From contig URBK01000014.1 of the NCBI GenBank assembly GCA_900546065.1, forward strand, positions 1 to 64,000: a DNA stretch of 64,000 nucleotides, read 5' to 3'. The notes beneath the pieces are model-generated. The model was not told the DNA's origin. It saw only the letters and a list, made by a program, of their open reading frames with translations, and ran no database searches. Origin of the DNA: an uncultured Alistipes sp. Its GTDB lineage: Bacteria; Bacteroidota; Bacteroidia; Bacteroidales; Rikenellaceae. The position numbers and the translations under genes were made by a program. Shown here one piece after another: positions 16,961 through 26,002 of this stretch; within the stretch, counting starts at the first letter, position 1, and every line of letters starts with the position of its first letter.

Positions 16961-19633
16961 ATGAGAATCGGAAGACAAGTTCTAACCCTGCTGATGACAC
17001 TCGCCGCGACGGCGGCGTCGGCAGCCTCGTTCAAGGGAATCGTAGTAGACAAGAGTAACTCACAACCGCTCATCGGCGTGGCAATCGTCGTCGACGGCAC
17101 CACGCACGGCACCTCGACCGACGTCGACGGCCGCTTCGAGCTCCCCCTCGAGAAGGGTCGTTATCGCATCGTCGTATCATACATATCGTACCGCACGCAG
17201 CAGCTCGACATCGAGGTTAAGGAGACGATGCCCGAGATGCGCATCGAGATGGAGCCCGAGAGTCAGGAGCTCTCGGCCGTGACGGTCAAGACACGCAAGA
17301 ACCTCGAATCGGAGCGCATACTGCAACGCGAACGCATGGCGTCGGAGATCGCCGTCGAGAATATGGGAGCAAAGGAGATGGCGCTCAAGGGCATATCGAA
17401 CGTGCAGGAGGGCGTAAAGAAGCTCACCGGCATATCAATCGCCTCATCGGGACAGCTCATCGTACGCGGTCTGGGAGACCGTTACAGCATCACCACCCTC
17501 AACGGCCAGCCCATAGCCTCGCCCAACCCCGACAACAAACTCATCCCGCTCGACATATTCCCCTCGTCGACCGTAAAGAACATCACCGTAAGCAAGGTCT
17601 ACGAGGCCTCGTCCTACGCCGACTACTCGGGTGCGCATATCAACATCGACACCAAGGACAACATGGGTGACGACTTCTTCACCGTAGACTTCCACACGGG
17701 AGGTCAGGCCAACACCATCGGACGCGACTTCTACCGCATGGATCACCGTTCGCTCTTCACGCAGCCCAAGGTCGACCCCGCGGCCCTTACGATGGACAAG
17801 CAGGATTTCCGCTCATACGTCACCTCAAACCAGATCTTCGACACTGACTTCTCGGTCGACAAGCGCACGGCGCTGCCCGAATTCGGAGGTAACATAGGCT
17901 TCGGCCGCAACATCGCGGTCGGCAACCAGACACTCGGCATTCTCGCCGCGGCGGGCGTAAGCAACGAGCTGCAGCGCATGACCGACGCCACATACCGTCT
18001 GCTCGAGGCCACGGGCTCCATCACCGACGACTACACATACGACAGCTACGAGGCGAGCCTCAAGATCGCCGCACTCGGAAGCCTCTCTCTCACGCTGCGA
18101 CAGCAGGACCGCATCAACTACACCTTCTTCTATGCCCGCAACGCCTCGGACACCTACATGCGCCGCGAGGGTTACGATCAGGAGGGACACGACCTTACGG
18201 GCAGCAACGACGTGATGCACGTCTACACGCTCATGACCAACCAGATAAGCGGTACGCACCAGTTAGGCCAGCGCTGGCGGCTGCTGTGGAGCGGATCGTA
18301 CACCTCCACCACGTCGGATGAGCCCGACCGCCGACAGGTGATGTTCATACGCACGGCCGACGGCAAGCTCGACCTCTTCCGCCTGAACCAGCAGGAGACC
18401 ATGCGTTACTTCGGTACGCTCGACGAGGACGAGTGGAACGGTCACATCGCCGCCGACTTCTCGTTCGGCCGCCACAAGCTCACCATAGGCGCCGCCGTCA
18501 AGGACAAGGGGCGCGACTATACGGCCACGCGCTTCTACTATGACCTCACGGCGATCCACCCCGTCATCGACGACATATACGACACGGACGGCTACCTCAA
18601 CTTCGGCAACATCGCAAACGGGTCGGTCGTAATCGACCGCCAGCGCCACCCGAAAGATACATATCAGGCGGGAAATACGATCTATGCGGGTTACTTCTCG
18701 CTCGGGCTGCGTCCCGCCGAGGCGCTTCTCGTGGATCTCGGGCTGCGTTACGAGGCCTCGCGCCAGTGGGTCGACTACTACAACGACCAGAGCATGGCCG
18801 AGCGCCGCGACCTCAACAAGAACGACCTCTTCCCGGCCGTCAACATAAAATATACGCTCAGCGACATCCAGCAGCTGCGACTTTCGGCCTCGCGTACCAT
18901 AACGCGTCCGTCGTTCATCGAGATGGCCCCGTTCCTCTATCAGGAGTCATACGGTTCGGCCCAGCTGCGCGGTAACGCCGACCTGCAGAACAGCTACAAC
19001 TATAACGTCGACCTGCGCTACGAGCTACTCAACGACAAGGGTGACATGCTCTCGGCCACAGCCTACTACAAATATCTCGACGAGCCGATCGAGCGCGTGC
19101 AGATGCTCGCGGGCGGCGCCTCGGTACACACCTTCCGCAATGCCGACAACGGTATGGCCGCAGGTATCGAGCTCGAGATACGCAAGACGCTGACCGAGGC
19201 GCTCCGCGTGGGTGTCAACGGAACATACATGTACACCAACGTCAAGCTCCCCGACGGCGGCGTCTATACCAACAAGGAGCGCGCACTGCAGGGCGCCTCG
19301 CCCTATCTGGTCAATGCCGACATAACCTACTCGCCCCGCTTCGGCGACAACCGCCAGCTGAATCTGGCCCTGCTCTACAACCTTCAGGGACCGCGCATCC
19401 ACGCCGTGGGTATCTCGGGTCTGGGCGACATCACGCAGCGTCCGGTCCATACGCTCGACATGGCGGCCTCGTACCGCTTCGGCGAGCGCACCGAGCTCAA
19501 ACTGCAACTCACCGACCTGCTCAACCGTCCCCTGATATTCGAACAGGACGTACCGCAGACGGGCCGTTCGATCGAGGTCGAGCGTTACCGCACAGGCATG
19601 GGCTTCGAGCTGGGCATAGCGCTCAAGTTCTAA
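16961..19633 (+). CDS. TonB-dependent outer-membrane receptor with carboxypeptidase-like N-terminal domain
   Basis: 890 residues from MRIGRQVLTL. A signal peptide ends at ATAASA. A carboxypeptidase-regulatory-like beta-sandwich (about 25-105, FKGIVVDKSNSQPLIGVAIVVDGT...) is followed by a plug domain (about 120-230, with LIVRGLGDRYSITTLNGQPIASPNPD) and a 22-strand barrel. The last residues end in Phe (LGIALKF), the usual barrel C-terminus. No SusD partner is present; instead a beta-helix lipoprotein follows 79 bp downstream. The ligand is unknown and is not evidently a glycan. The upstream in-frame extension to 16898 lacks a signal peptide and was rejected. Confidence 0.9.
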   Translation: MRIGRQVLTLLMTLAATAASAASFKGIVVDKSNSQPLIGVAIVVDGTTHGTSTDVDGRFELPLEKGRYRIVVSYISYRTQQLDIEVKETMPEMRIEMEPESQELSAVTVKTRKNLESERILQRERMASEIAVENMGAKEMALKGISNVQEGVKKLTGISIASSGQLIVRGLGDRYSITTLNGQPIASPNPDNKLIPLDIFPSSTVKNITVSKVYEASSYADYSGAHINIDTKDNMGDDFFTVDFHTGGQANTIGRDFYRMDHRSLFTQPKVDPAALTMDKQDFRSYVTSNQIFDTDFSVDKRTALPEFGGNIGFGRNIAVGNQTLGILAAAGVSNELQRMTDATYRLLEATGSITDDYTYDSYEASLKIAALGSLSLTLRQQDRINYTFFYARNASDTYMRREGYDQEGHDLTGSNDVMHVYTLMTNQISGTHQLGQRWRLLWSGSYTSTTSDEPDRRQVMFIRTADGKLDLFRLNQQETMRYFGTLDEDEWNGHIAADFSFGRHKLTIGAAVKDKGRDYTATRFYYDLTAIHPVIDDIYDTDGYLNFGNIANGSVVIDRQRHPKDTYQAGNTIYAGYFSLGLRPAEALLVDLGLRYEASRQWVDYYNDQSMAERRDLNKNDLFPAVNIKYTLSDIQQLRLSASRTITRPSFIEMAPFLYQESYGSAQLRGNADLQNSYNYNVDLRYELLNDKGDMLSATAYYKYLDEPIERVQMLAGGASVHTFRNADNGMAAGIELEIRKTLTEALRVGVNGTYMYTNVKLPDGGVYTNKERALQGASPYLVNADITYSPRFGDNRQLNLALLYNLQGPRIHAVGISGLGDITQRPVHTLDMAASYRFGERTELKLQLTDLLNRPLIFEQDVPQTGRSIEVERYRTGMGFELGIALKF

Positions 19634-19712
19634 CGGCAGTATCAACACACCTCAATACAGGACATTTCACAAGAGGAAAAAACGATAGAAAACCATTCAT
19701 TTATTTGTAGAG

Positions 19713-20933
19713 ATGAAAAGTCAAATCAAATTTCTGACCGCAGCCGTCATAGCCTCAATGGCTTTCGCCACGGCCTGCAACAACACCGACAACAATCCCG
19801 ACGACACAACGCTCAAGGGTGAGATACCCACGGGCACCACGCTGACGGGCAACATCACCGCCAACGCCACGCTCACCTCGGGCAGCAGCTACAAACTCAG
19901 CGGCGGCCTGCACGTCAAGGCGGGCAACACGCTTACCATAGAGCCGGGCGTTACGGTCGTAGCCGTGGACGACGACGCCCCCGACTATATCCTCATCGAG
20001 CAGGGCGCCAAGATCGACGCTCAGGGTACGGCCTCGAACCCCATTGTCATGACCAGCGAGTTGAAGAAGAGCGGCGCATGGGGCGGCATCCACATCTGCG
20101 GCCGCGCCCACACCAATGCCGGCGAGGGTGTCCTCTCGGAGATAGGCAACGCCCCCTACGGCGGCAGCGACGACAGCGACAACTCGGGTACGCTGCGCTA
20201 CATACGTCTCGAATATACGGGTTTTGCGCTCGACGAGGAGCATGAGGCCAACGGCATCTCGTTCTACGGCGTGGGCAACGGCACAACCGTAGAGTATGTT
20301 CAGGCATACAAGGGTTCGGACGACGGCTTCGAGTTCTTCGGCGGCTCGGTCAACGTCAAGCACATGGTCGTGACCGACTGCACGGACGATTCGTTCGACT
20401 GGACCGAGGGCTGGAACGGCCGCGGACAGTTCCTCGTAGCCTATCAGTCGGGCGAGGAGGAGTGCGACTGCCTCATGGAGTGCGACAACAACGGCAACAA
20501 CTTCGACGCTACGCCCGTAGCACACCCCATACTCTCGAACCTCACGCTCGTGGGAGACAATTCGGCCAACAACACTCGCGGCATACGTCTGCGCGCCGGC
20601 ACGCAGGCCGAGATCTACAACTCGATCATCACCGGCAAGGCCAAGTGCATCACCCTCGAGACTGAGCAGACCGAGCAGGCACTGCTCAGCGGCACGTCGA
20701 AGCTCCAGCACATAGCCATGAGCTCGGATCTCAACTCTGAGAACGGCATCTACACGGCCGAGATGTTCGCTGCCGCCACGGGCAACTCGACCGACTACGT
20801 CAACGCCCTTGCCAACGACTATGTAGGCACCATCTCTGGAGGCGTCACGCCCGACGACCCCTTCTTCACGCGCGTGGACCACAAGGGAGCTGTCAGCGCC
20901 AGCGACGACTGGACCTCAGGCTGGACGCTCTAA
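19713..20933 (+). CDS. Beta-helix lipoprotein paired with the TonB receptor
   Basis: 406 residues. The signal peptide ends in a lipobox-like FATAC (Cys22), and the first mature residues (NNTDNNPDD) are acidic, as in surface-export signals of Bacteroidetes lipoproteins. The body has right-handed beta-helix character: repeated hydrophobic/Gly/Asn turns such as GLHVKAGNTLTIEPGVTV, GAWGGIHICGRA, GTLRYIRLEYTGF and TTVEYVQAYKGSDDGFEFFGGSVNVKHMVV. Two Cys-rich spots (EECDCLMECDN) stand out. It probably acts at the cell surface, delivering or capturing the receptor's ligand; that role is inferred from gene order alone. Confidence 0.75.
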   Translation: MKSQIKFLTAAVIASMAFATACNNTDNNPDDTTLKGEIPTGTTLTGNITANATLTSGSSYKLSGGLHVKAGNTLTIEPGVTVVAVDDDAPDYILIEQGAKIDAQGTASNPIVMTSELKKSGAWGGIHICGRAHTNAGEGVLSEIGNAPYGGSDDSDNSGTLRYIRLEYTGFALDEEHEANGISFYGVGNGTTVEYVQAYKGSDDGFEFFGGSVNVKHMVVTDCTDDSFDWTEGWNGRGQFLVAYQSGEEECDCLMECDNNGNNFDATPVAHPILSNLTLVGDNSANNTRGIRLRAGTQAEIYNSIITGKAKCITLETEQTEQALLSGTSKLQHIAMSSDLNSENGIYTAEMFAAATGNSTDYVNALANDYVGTISGGVTPDDPFFTRVDHKGAVSASDDWTSGWTL

Positions 20934-20960
20934 TCCGAGACCGAGGTACGCATATTGCAA

Positions 20961-20988
20961 GGAGAGCCTGTCGAGGGCTCTCCTTTTT
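20961..20988 (+). terminator. Terminator of the TonB receptor/lipoprotein unit
   Basis: 8-bp stem GGAGAGCC/GGCTCTCC with a 7-nt loop and five T directly after. Confidence 0.9.
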
Positions 20989-21028
20989 GCGTCTGCGCCG
21001 GATATGCCGCGCAGAAGATATTTTTTCG

Positions 21029-21036
21029 TACATTTG
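21029..21036 (+). promoter_or_regulatory. -7 element of the nitroreductase gene
   Basis: TACATTTG, full consensus; no TTG at the -33 position. Confidence 0.5.
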
Positions 21037-21101
21037 CATAGCCGGCCAACAGGCAGAGCCGCAAACAGCAAAATATCTCAAACGTATAAAAACATACGAC
21101 T

Positions 21102-21629
21102 ATGGAGTTCAAAACGATTCTCGAGAAGAGGCGCAGCACGCGCAAGTTCCTGCCGCGCAAGGTGGAACACGACAAATTGCAACGCATCGTCGACATGGCA
21201 CTTCAGGCACCCTCGTCGCGCAACTGCCGTTCGACGCGGCTGTTGGTGGTCGAGCAGCCCGAGATGCTCGAAAAGATCGCCGCCATGCGCGACTACGGCT
21301 CGGCATTCGTTTCGGGGGCTGCGGCCGTGATCCTCGTCATGGGCGACCGCCGCGTCACGGACCTGTGGATCGATAACTGCGCCATCACCGCCACGGTGAT
21401 GCAGTTGGCCATCGTCGACGAGGGTCTGGCTTCGTGCTGGGTACATGTCAACGGACGTCCGTGCCGCGTCAAGGAGCCCGACGGCGAGCAGGCCGACGAA
21501 TATCTGCGGAAGATGTTGCCCATACCCGACGACTACGGCATCCTCTGTGCCATAGCGTTCGGATATTCGGACTTCACGCCCGCACCGCTGCCCCCGTACG
21601 AGGGTGAGGAGCGCGTCAAGTGGCTCTAA
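21102..21629 (+). CDS. Nitroreductase-family flavoprotein
   Basis: 175-residue FMN-dependent oxidoreductase. The N-terminal RRSTRKFLPRKVEHDKL (FMN phosphate site) and LQAPSSRNCRST blocks are typical, and the C-terminal GYSDFTPAPLPPY with a late Lys/Arg cluster closes the FMN site. It lacks the [4Fe-4S] extension of the ferredoxin-type group. The physiological substrate is unknown. It stands alone between two terminators. Confidence 0.9.
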   Translation: MEFKTILEKRRSTRKFLPRKVEHDKLQRIVDMALQAPSSRNCRSTRLLVVEQPEMLEKIAAMRDYGSAFVSGAAAVILVMGDRRVTDLWIDNCAITATVMQLAIVDEGLASCWVHVNGRPCRVKEPDGEQADEYLRKMLPIPDDYGILCAIAFGYSDFTPAPLPPYEGEERVKWL

Positions 21630-21647
21630 CGCCGCCCTGCGAACACA

Positions 21648-21690
21648 AACGGAATATCCCCGAGCTCGGAAGAGTTCGGGGATATCCGTT
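21648..21690. terminator. Bidirectional hairpin between nitroreductase and TolC-like genes
   Basis: About 15 bp of stem, AACGGAATATCCCCGA against TCGGGGATATCCGTT with one bulged A. Followed by ATATTTG on the plus strand and GTTTGTGTTC on the minus strand. Confidence 0.65.
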
Positions 21691-21708
21691 ATATTTGCCC
21701 GCCGCGCG

Positions 21709-22881
21709 CTAAAGATCGTTTCGGAAGATCTGGGCAAGCGTGCAGTAGTAGGTGTTCTCGATGGTCACATAGGAGAGCATGTTGGAATATATGCCGTCTG
21801 CCTCGACATAATACTCTATGACCGACAGTTCGCCGCTCTCGACGGCGCGGCGAAGCAGATCGAGCGTCGAGCGCATCAGCTGCAGGTCATACGTGCGCAT
21901 CGCCGCCGCCGACTGCTCCACACTGTTGTACAGCGAGCGTATGCGCGCCTCGGTCTGAGCCTTCACATCCTCCGTGCGCAGCTGCGAAGCTGCATAGCGG
22001 GCCTTTGCCGCACCCGACTTGTGGCGCGACGAGAATATCGGGAACGAGGCGCCCACCAGAAATCCGTTCACCGCCGCGTCCAGATCGGTATTGCGGCGGT
22101 AGCCGACCTCGAGTTTAGGCAGCCAGTTCTGGGCGTTGACCTTCACCTGCTGCGCGGCCGTACGCTCGTCCGAAAGCGAGACCTGCAACTCCAGCTCGTC
22201 GGCCATCATCTTCTCTCGGAACTCGTCGAAACTGCCTATCGACGGCATCATCGGATACCCGGCACCCTCGAGCGAGACACTTTTGTCGCCGTTCATCGCA
22301 CGCAGCGACTCCGCCACGGTTGTACGCGCCGTGGCGTTGCGCGAGAGTTCCGCTGCGGCGTTCATACGCTCCATACGTATCTTGTTCACCTCCAAGGCCG
22401 TGGCATCGCCCTGCTCGAGTCTCTGCTCGAAAAGCGAAAGCATCTCGTCGGCATTCTCCATACGCCGTTCGAGCAGCTGCCGCTCACGGTCCAGACGTAT
22501 GGCCTCGAAGCACAACAGCTGCGCCTCAAGCAGCACATCACGCCGCGCCACGCCGTAACGGCCGTCGATACCCTCCTGCTGGAGGCGGTTCGACTTGTGG
22601 CGTGCGGCATAGAGCGTCGGGAAATCGAACCCCTGCGACACCACAAGCTCCGAACTGGCGATGCCGTCGGCCCCGTGCGCGAAGAAGGGGCTGTACTCCA
22701 CCGACGGATCCTCAAGGTTGTTCTGCGTGCGCACCTCGAGTTTCGCGGCCTCGCTCTCGCGGCGCAGGGCCTCAAGGTTCTTGTTGTTATGTTCGATCTG
22801 CGCAAGGACACTCTCCACATCCTGTGCGTGCAGGGCGGTCGCAGCAAAAAGCGCCGCCGCGAATATCGTCAAGCGTTTCAT
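21709..22881 (-). CDS. TolC-family outer-membrane efflux channel (CzcC/CusC-like)
   Basis: 390 residues with a signal peptide (ending LHAQ) and two outer-membrane-efflux repeats of long alpha-helical coiled coils (LAQIEHNNKNLEALRRESEAAKLEVRTQ, and a second around residue 220). This is the outer-membrane exit of the metal-efflux system. Its start overlaps the stop of the RND pump gene by 4 bp, showing tight operon organisation. The N-terminal DPSVEYSPFFAHG segment resembles CzcC-type members. No lipid anchor is visible. Confidence 0.9.
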   Translation of the reverse strand: MKRLTIFAAALFAATALHAQDVESVLAQIEHNNKNLEALRRESEAAKLEVRTQNNLEDPSVEYSPFFAHGADGIASSELVVSQGFDFPTLYAARHKSNRLQQEGIDGRYGVARRDVLLEAQLLCFEAIRLDRERQLLERRMENADEMLSLFEQRLEQGDATALEVNKIRMERMNAAAELSRNATARTTVAESLRAMNGDKSVSLEGAGYPMMPSIGSFDEFREKMMADELELQVSLSDERTAAQQVKVNAQNWLPKLEVGYRRNTDLDAAVNGFLVGASFPIFSSRHKSGAAKARYAASQLRTEDVKAQTEARIRSLYNSVEQSAAAMRTYDLQLMRSTLDLLRRAVESGELSVIEYYVEADGIYSNMLSYVTIENTYYCTLAQIFRNDL

Positions 22882-25800
22882 AATTCGATCTCTTTATCAC
22901 GTTTCACACTCGTCTCGCCGCGGTGCAGCCACTCGTAGACGATCGGTACGATGAAGGCATTGAGGAAGGTCGACGTGAGCAGTCCGCCAAGGATGACCTT
23001 CGCCATGGGGCTCTGTATCTCATTTCCGGGAAGATCGCCGCGCAAAGCCAGCGGTATGAGCGCCAGAGCCGACGTTAGAGCCGTCATCAAGATAGGGTTC
23101 AGGCGGTCCAGAGACCCGCTCACGATACTCTCGTGCAGCGGCATGCCCTCATCGCGCAGATGGTTGTAGCGGTTGATCAGCAGCATGCCGTTTCGCGTCG
23201 CTATGCCGAACAGCGATATGAATCCTATGATGGCCGGTATGCTCACCTCTCCCGTCGTGAACAACAGCGCGAATACTCCGCCTATGAGCGCCAGCGGCAG
23301 GTTGAGCAGCACCACGCCGCTCTGTACGGCGTTGCGGAACTCGACATATAGCAGCAGGAAGATTATCACGATACTCATTATCGAGGTGAGCAGCAGCGTA
23401 CGGCTTGCCGCCTGCTCGCTCTCGAACTGCCCGCCATACTCGATATGGTATCCCTCGGGCAGGGTGATCTGCTCGTCCACACGCTTGCGTATGTCGTTCA
23501 CGACGCTGCGCAGGTCGCGGCCGCTCGTATTGGCCGAGATGACGATCTTGCGCTTCACGTTCTCGCGGTTGATGGTGTTGGGGCCCGTCGCCGAGACCAC
23601 ATCCGCAACATACGACAACGGGATCTTGTTGCCGTCGGCATCGTCGATCATAAGGTCGCGTATGCGTTCCATCGTGCCGCGGTTCTGCTCCGCCGCACGC
23701 ACTACGAGATTGAACGTACGTCCCTGCTCGTATACCTGCGAGACGGTCTCGCCCGCCATGTTCACCGCCACGAACTCGTTGAAGGCCGACAGTGGAATGC
23801 CGTAACGCGCCAACATCTCGCGTTTGGGCACGATCTTCAGCTCGGGACGCTCGATCTGCTGCTCGACATTCAGGTCGGCGATACCCTCCACGTCGGCTAT
23901 GGCCGCCTTGATGTGGTTGCCGATCGAGAACATCTCGTTCAGATCATCACCGAAGAGCTTGATAGCGATGCTGGCCTGCGTACCGCTCAGCATGGCATCG
24001 ATACGGTGGCTTATGGGCTGGCCGATCTCGATATTCGCCCCCACGATCGTCGAGAGCTTCTCGCGCACCTCGTTCAGAAGTTCGGCATGCGAGCGGTCAC
24101 GGAGAGTGAATGGAGCCTCGATCTCCGAGACATTCACACCCAGAGCGTGTTCGTCCAGCTCGGCGCGTCCCGTCTTGCGGGCGACTGTCTCGATCTCGGG
24201 TATCGACAGCAGCAACTCCTCGGCCTGACGTCCTATACGGTCCGACTCCTCGAGCGAGATGCCGGGCAGCGAGCTGACGTTGACCGTGAACGAACCCTCG
24301 TTGAACGAGGGCAGGAAGCTGTGACCCAACGTGAAGAAGAGTCCCAACGCCACGAAGAACAACACCGCGATGGCTCCCACGACGCTGCGTTTGTGCCGCA
24401 GCGACCACTCCAGAGCAACACGGTAGTAACGTTTGAGCCATACGGCCACGAAGGCCTCCTTGGGCATGCCGTCACCCTTGTCGCCGCCCAGCAGGTAGCT
24501 GCACAGCACGGGCGTAAGCGTCAGCGCCACAACCGTCGAGGCGAAGAGCGAGACGATAAAGGCTATGCCGAGGGGTATGAGCATGCGGCCCTCCATACCC
24601 GAAAGGAAGAAGAGGGGCACGAAGCTCACGACGATGATGAGTGTCGAATTGAGGATCGGCATACGCACCTCGCGCGAGGCCTCGAATACCGTCTCCAGCA
24701 CCGACTTGCGTTCGGCCGCGGGCAGAGCGCGCCGCTCGCGCAGATGTTTCCATACGTTCTCCACGTCGACGATGGCGTCATCGACCAGCGAACCGATCGC
24801 TATGGCCATACCTCCGAGACTCATCGTATTGAGCGTAAGACCCATATAGTGCAGCACGAGGATCGATATGAGCAGCGACAGCGGCAGCGTCACAAGCGAT
24901 ATGAGCGTCGTGCGCACGTTGGCAAGGAACAGGAACAGTATGATCACGACGAAGAATGCGCCCTCCAGCAGCGAGCTCTGCACATTGTCGATCGAGCTCT
25001 CGATGAATCGCGACTGACGGAATATGTCGGTCGAGACATGCACATCCTTCGGCAGGTTCTTCTGCAGGTCGGCCAGAGCCTCCTCCAGACGCTGCGTCAG
25101 CTCGATGGTACCCGTATTGGGCTGCTTGGTAACGGTCAGCAGCACGGCCTGCTTGCCACGCTCCGAGGCTACGCCCAGCTTGGGCTGCTGCGCTCCCACG
25201 CGCACGTCGGCCACATCCTCCAGTGTCACGGGCACGCCGTCGACGCGTTTGATCACCGCACGCGCCATCTGGTTCACATCGCTCGTCGAGACTACGCCGC
25301 GCACGATATATTCATTGCCGTATTCGTATATCACGCCGCCGTTCGTATTGCGGTTCATGTCGCGCGTGACGGCCATAACATCGGCCAGCGTCACGCCGTA
25401 GTGTTTCATCCGCTCGGGGTGCAGCAGAACCTGATACTCCTTGATGTCACCGCCCAGAACGGCAACCTGAGCCACGCCTCCCGTCGAGAGCAGACGCGGA
25501 CGTATCGTCCAGTCGGCCAGCGTACGCAGATCGAGCATCGAGGTGCTGTCGGCCGTGAGGCCCACGATCAGCAGCTCGCCGAGGATTGACGACTGGGGGC
25601 CGAGCGTCGGGTTACCAACATTCTCGGGCAGCGTCTCGCCCAGCGTCGCCAGCTTCTCCGACACGATCTGACGGTCGAGATATATGTCCGTACCCCAGTC
25701 GAACTCGACCCATACGACTGAGAATCCCGTGGTCGAAGATGATCGCACGCGGCGTACGCCCGTAGCGCCGTTTACGGCCGTCTCTATTGGGAATGTCACC

Positions 25801-25991
25801 AGCTGCTCGACCTCCTCGGCCGCCATGCCTCCCGCCTCGGTCATGACAACCACCGTCGGGGCATTCAGATCGGGAAAGACATCCACCTCGGCATGAAACG
25901 CCCGGTAGAGACCTCCCGCAAAGAGCAGCACCGCCGCCACCAGCACCAGCAGACGGTTCTGCAACGAGAAACGTATTATCCTGTTAAGCAT
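22878..25991 (-). CDS. Heavy-metal RND efflux pump (CzcA/CusA family)
   Basis: 1037-residue inner-membrane proton/metal antiporter with twelve membrane segments and two large periplasmic loops. The TM4 motif reads AIGSLVDDAIVDVENVWKHL. The central Asp and the Glu of the HME family are present, but the first Asp of the CzcA DFGxxxD motif is replaced by Ala. A second Asp follows the central one (VDDA). This points away from classical Zn/Co/Cd CzcA; the metal cannot be named with confidence. It lies 11 bp downstream of the adaptor gene and overlaps the channel gene. Confidence 0.92.
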   Translation of the reverse strand: MLNRIIRFSLQNRLLVLVAAVLLFAGGLYRAFHAEVDVFPDLNAPTVVVMTEAGGMAAEEVEQLVTFPIETAVNGATGVRRVRSSSTTGFSVVWVEFDWGTDIYLDRQIVSEKLATLGETLPENVGNPTLGPQSSILGELLIVGLTADSTSMLDLRTLADWTIRPRLLSTGGVAQVAVLGGDIKEYQVLLHPERMKHYGVTLADVMAVTRDMNRNTNGGVIYEYGNEYIVRGVVSTSDVNQMARAVIKRVDGVPVTLEDVADVRVGAQQPKLGVASERGKQAVLLTVTKQPNTGTIELTQRLEEALADLQKNLPKDVHVSTDIFRQSRFIESSIDNVQSSLLEGAFFVVIILFLFLANVRTTLISLVTLPLSLLISILVLHYMGLTLNTMSLGGMAIAIGSLVDDAIVDVENVWKHLRERRALPAAERKSVLETVFEASREVRMPILNSTLIIVVSFVPLFFLSGMEGRMLIPLGIAFIVSLFASTVVALTLTPVLCSYLLGGDKGDGMPKEAFVAVWLKRYYRVALEWSLRHKRSVVGAIAVLFFVALGLFFTLGHSFLPSFNEGSFTVNVSSLPGISLEESDRIGRQAEELLLSIPEIETVARKTGRAELDEHALGVNVSEIEAPFTLRDRSHAELLNEVREKLSTIVGANIEIGQPISHRIDAMLSGTQASIAIKLFGDDLNEMFSIGNHIKAAIADVEGIADLNVEQQIERPELKIVPKREMLARYGIPLSAFNEFVAVNMAGETVSQVYEQGRTFNLVVRAAEQNRGTMERIRDLMIDDADGNKIPLSYVADVVSATGPNTINRENVKRKIVISANTSGRDLRSVVNDIRKRVDEQITLPEGYHIEYGGQFESEQAASRTLLLTSIMSIVIIFLLLYVEFRNAVQSGVVLLNLPLALIGGVFALLFTTGEVSIPAIIGFISLFGIATRNGMLLINRYNHLRDEGMPLHESIVSGSLDRLNPILMTALTSALALIPLALRGDLPGNEIQSPMAKVILGGLLTSTFLNAFIVPIVYEWLHRGETSVKRDKEIEL

Positions 25992-26002
25992 CTCTGTCGA
26001 TT

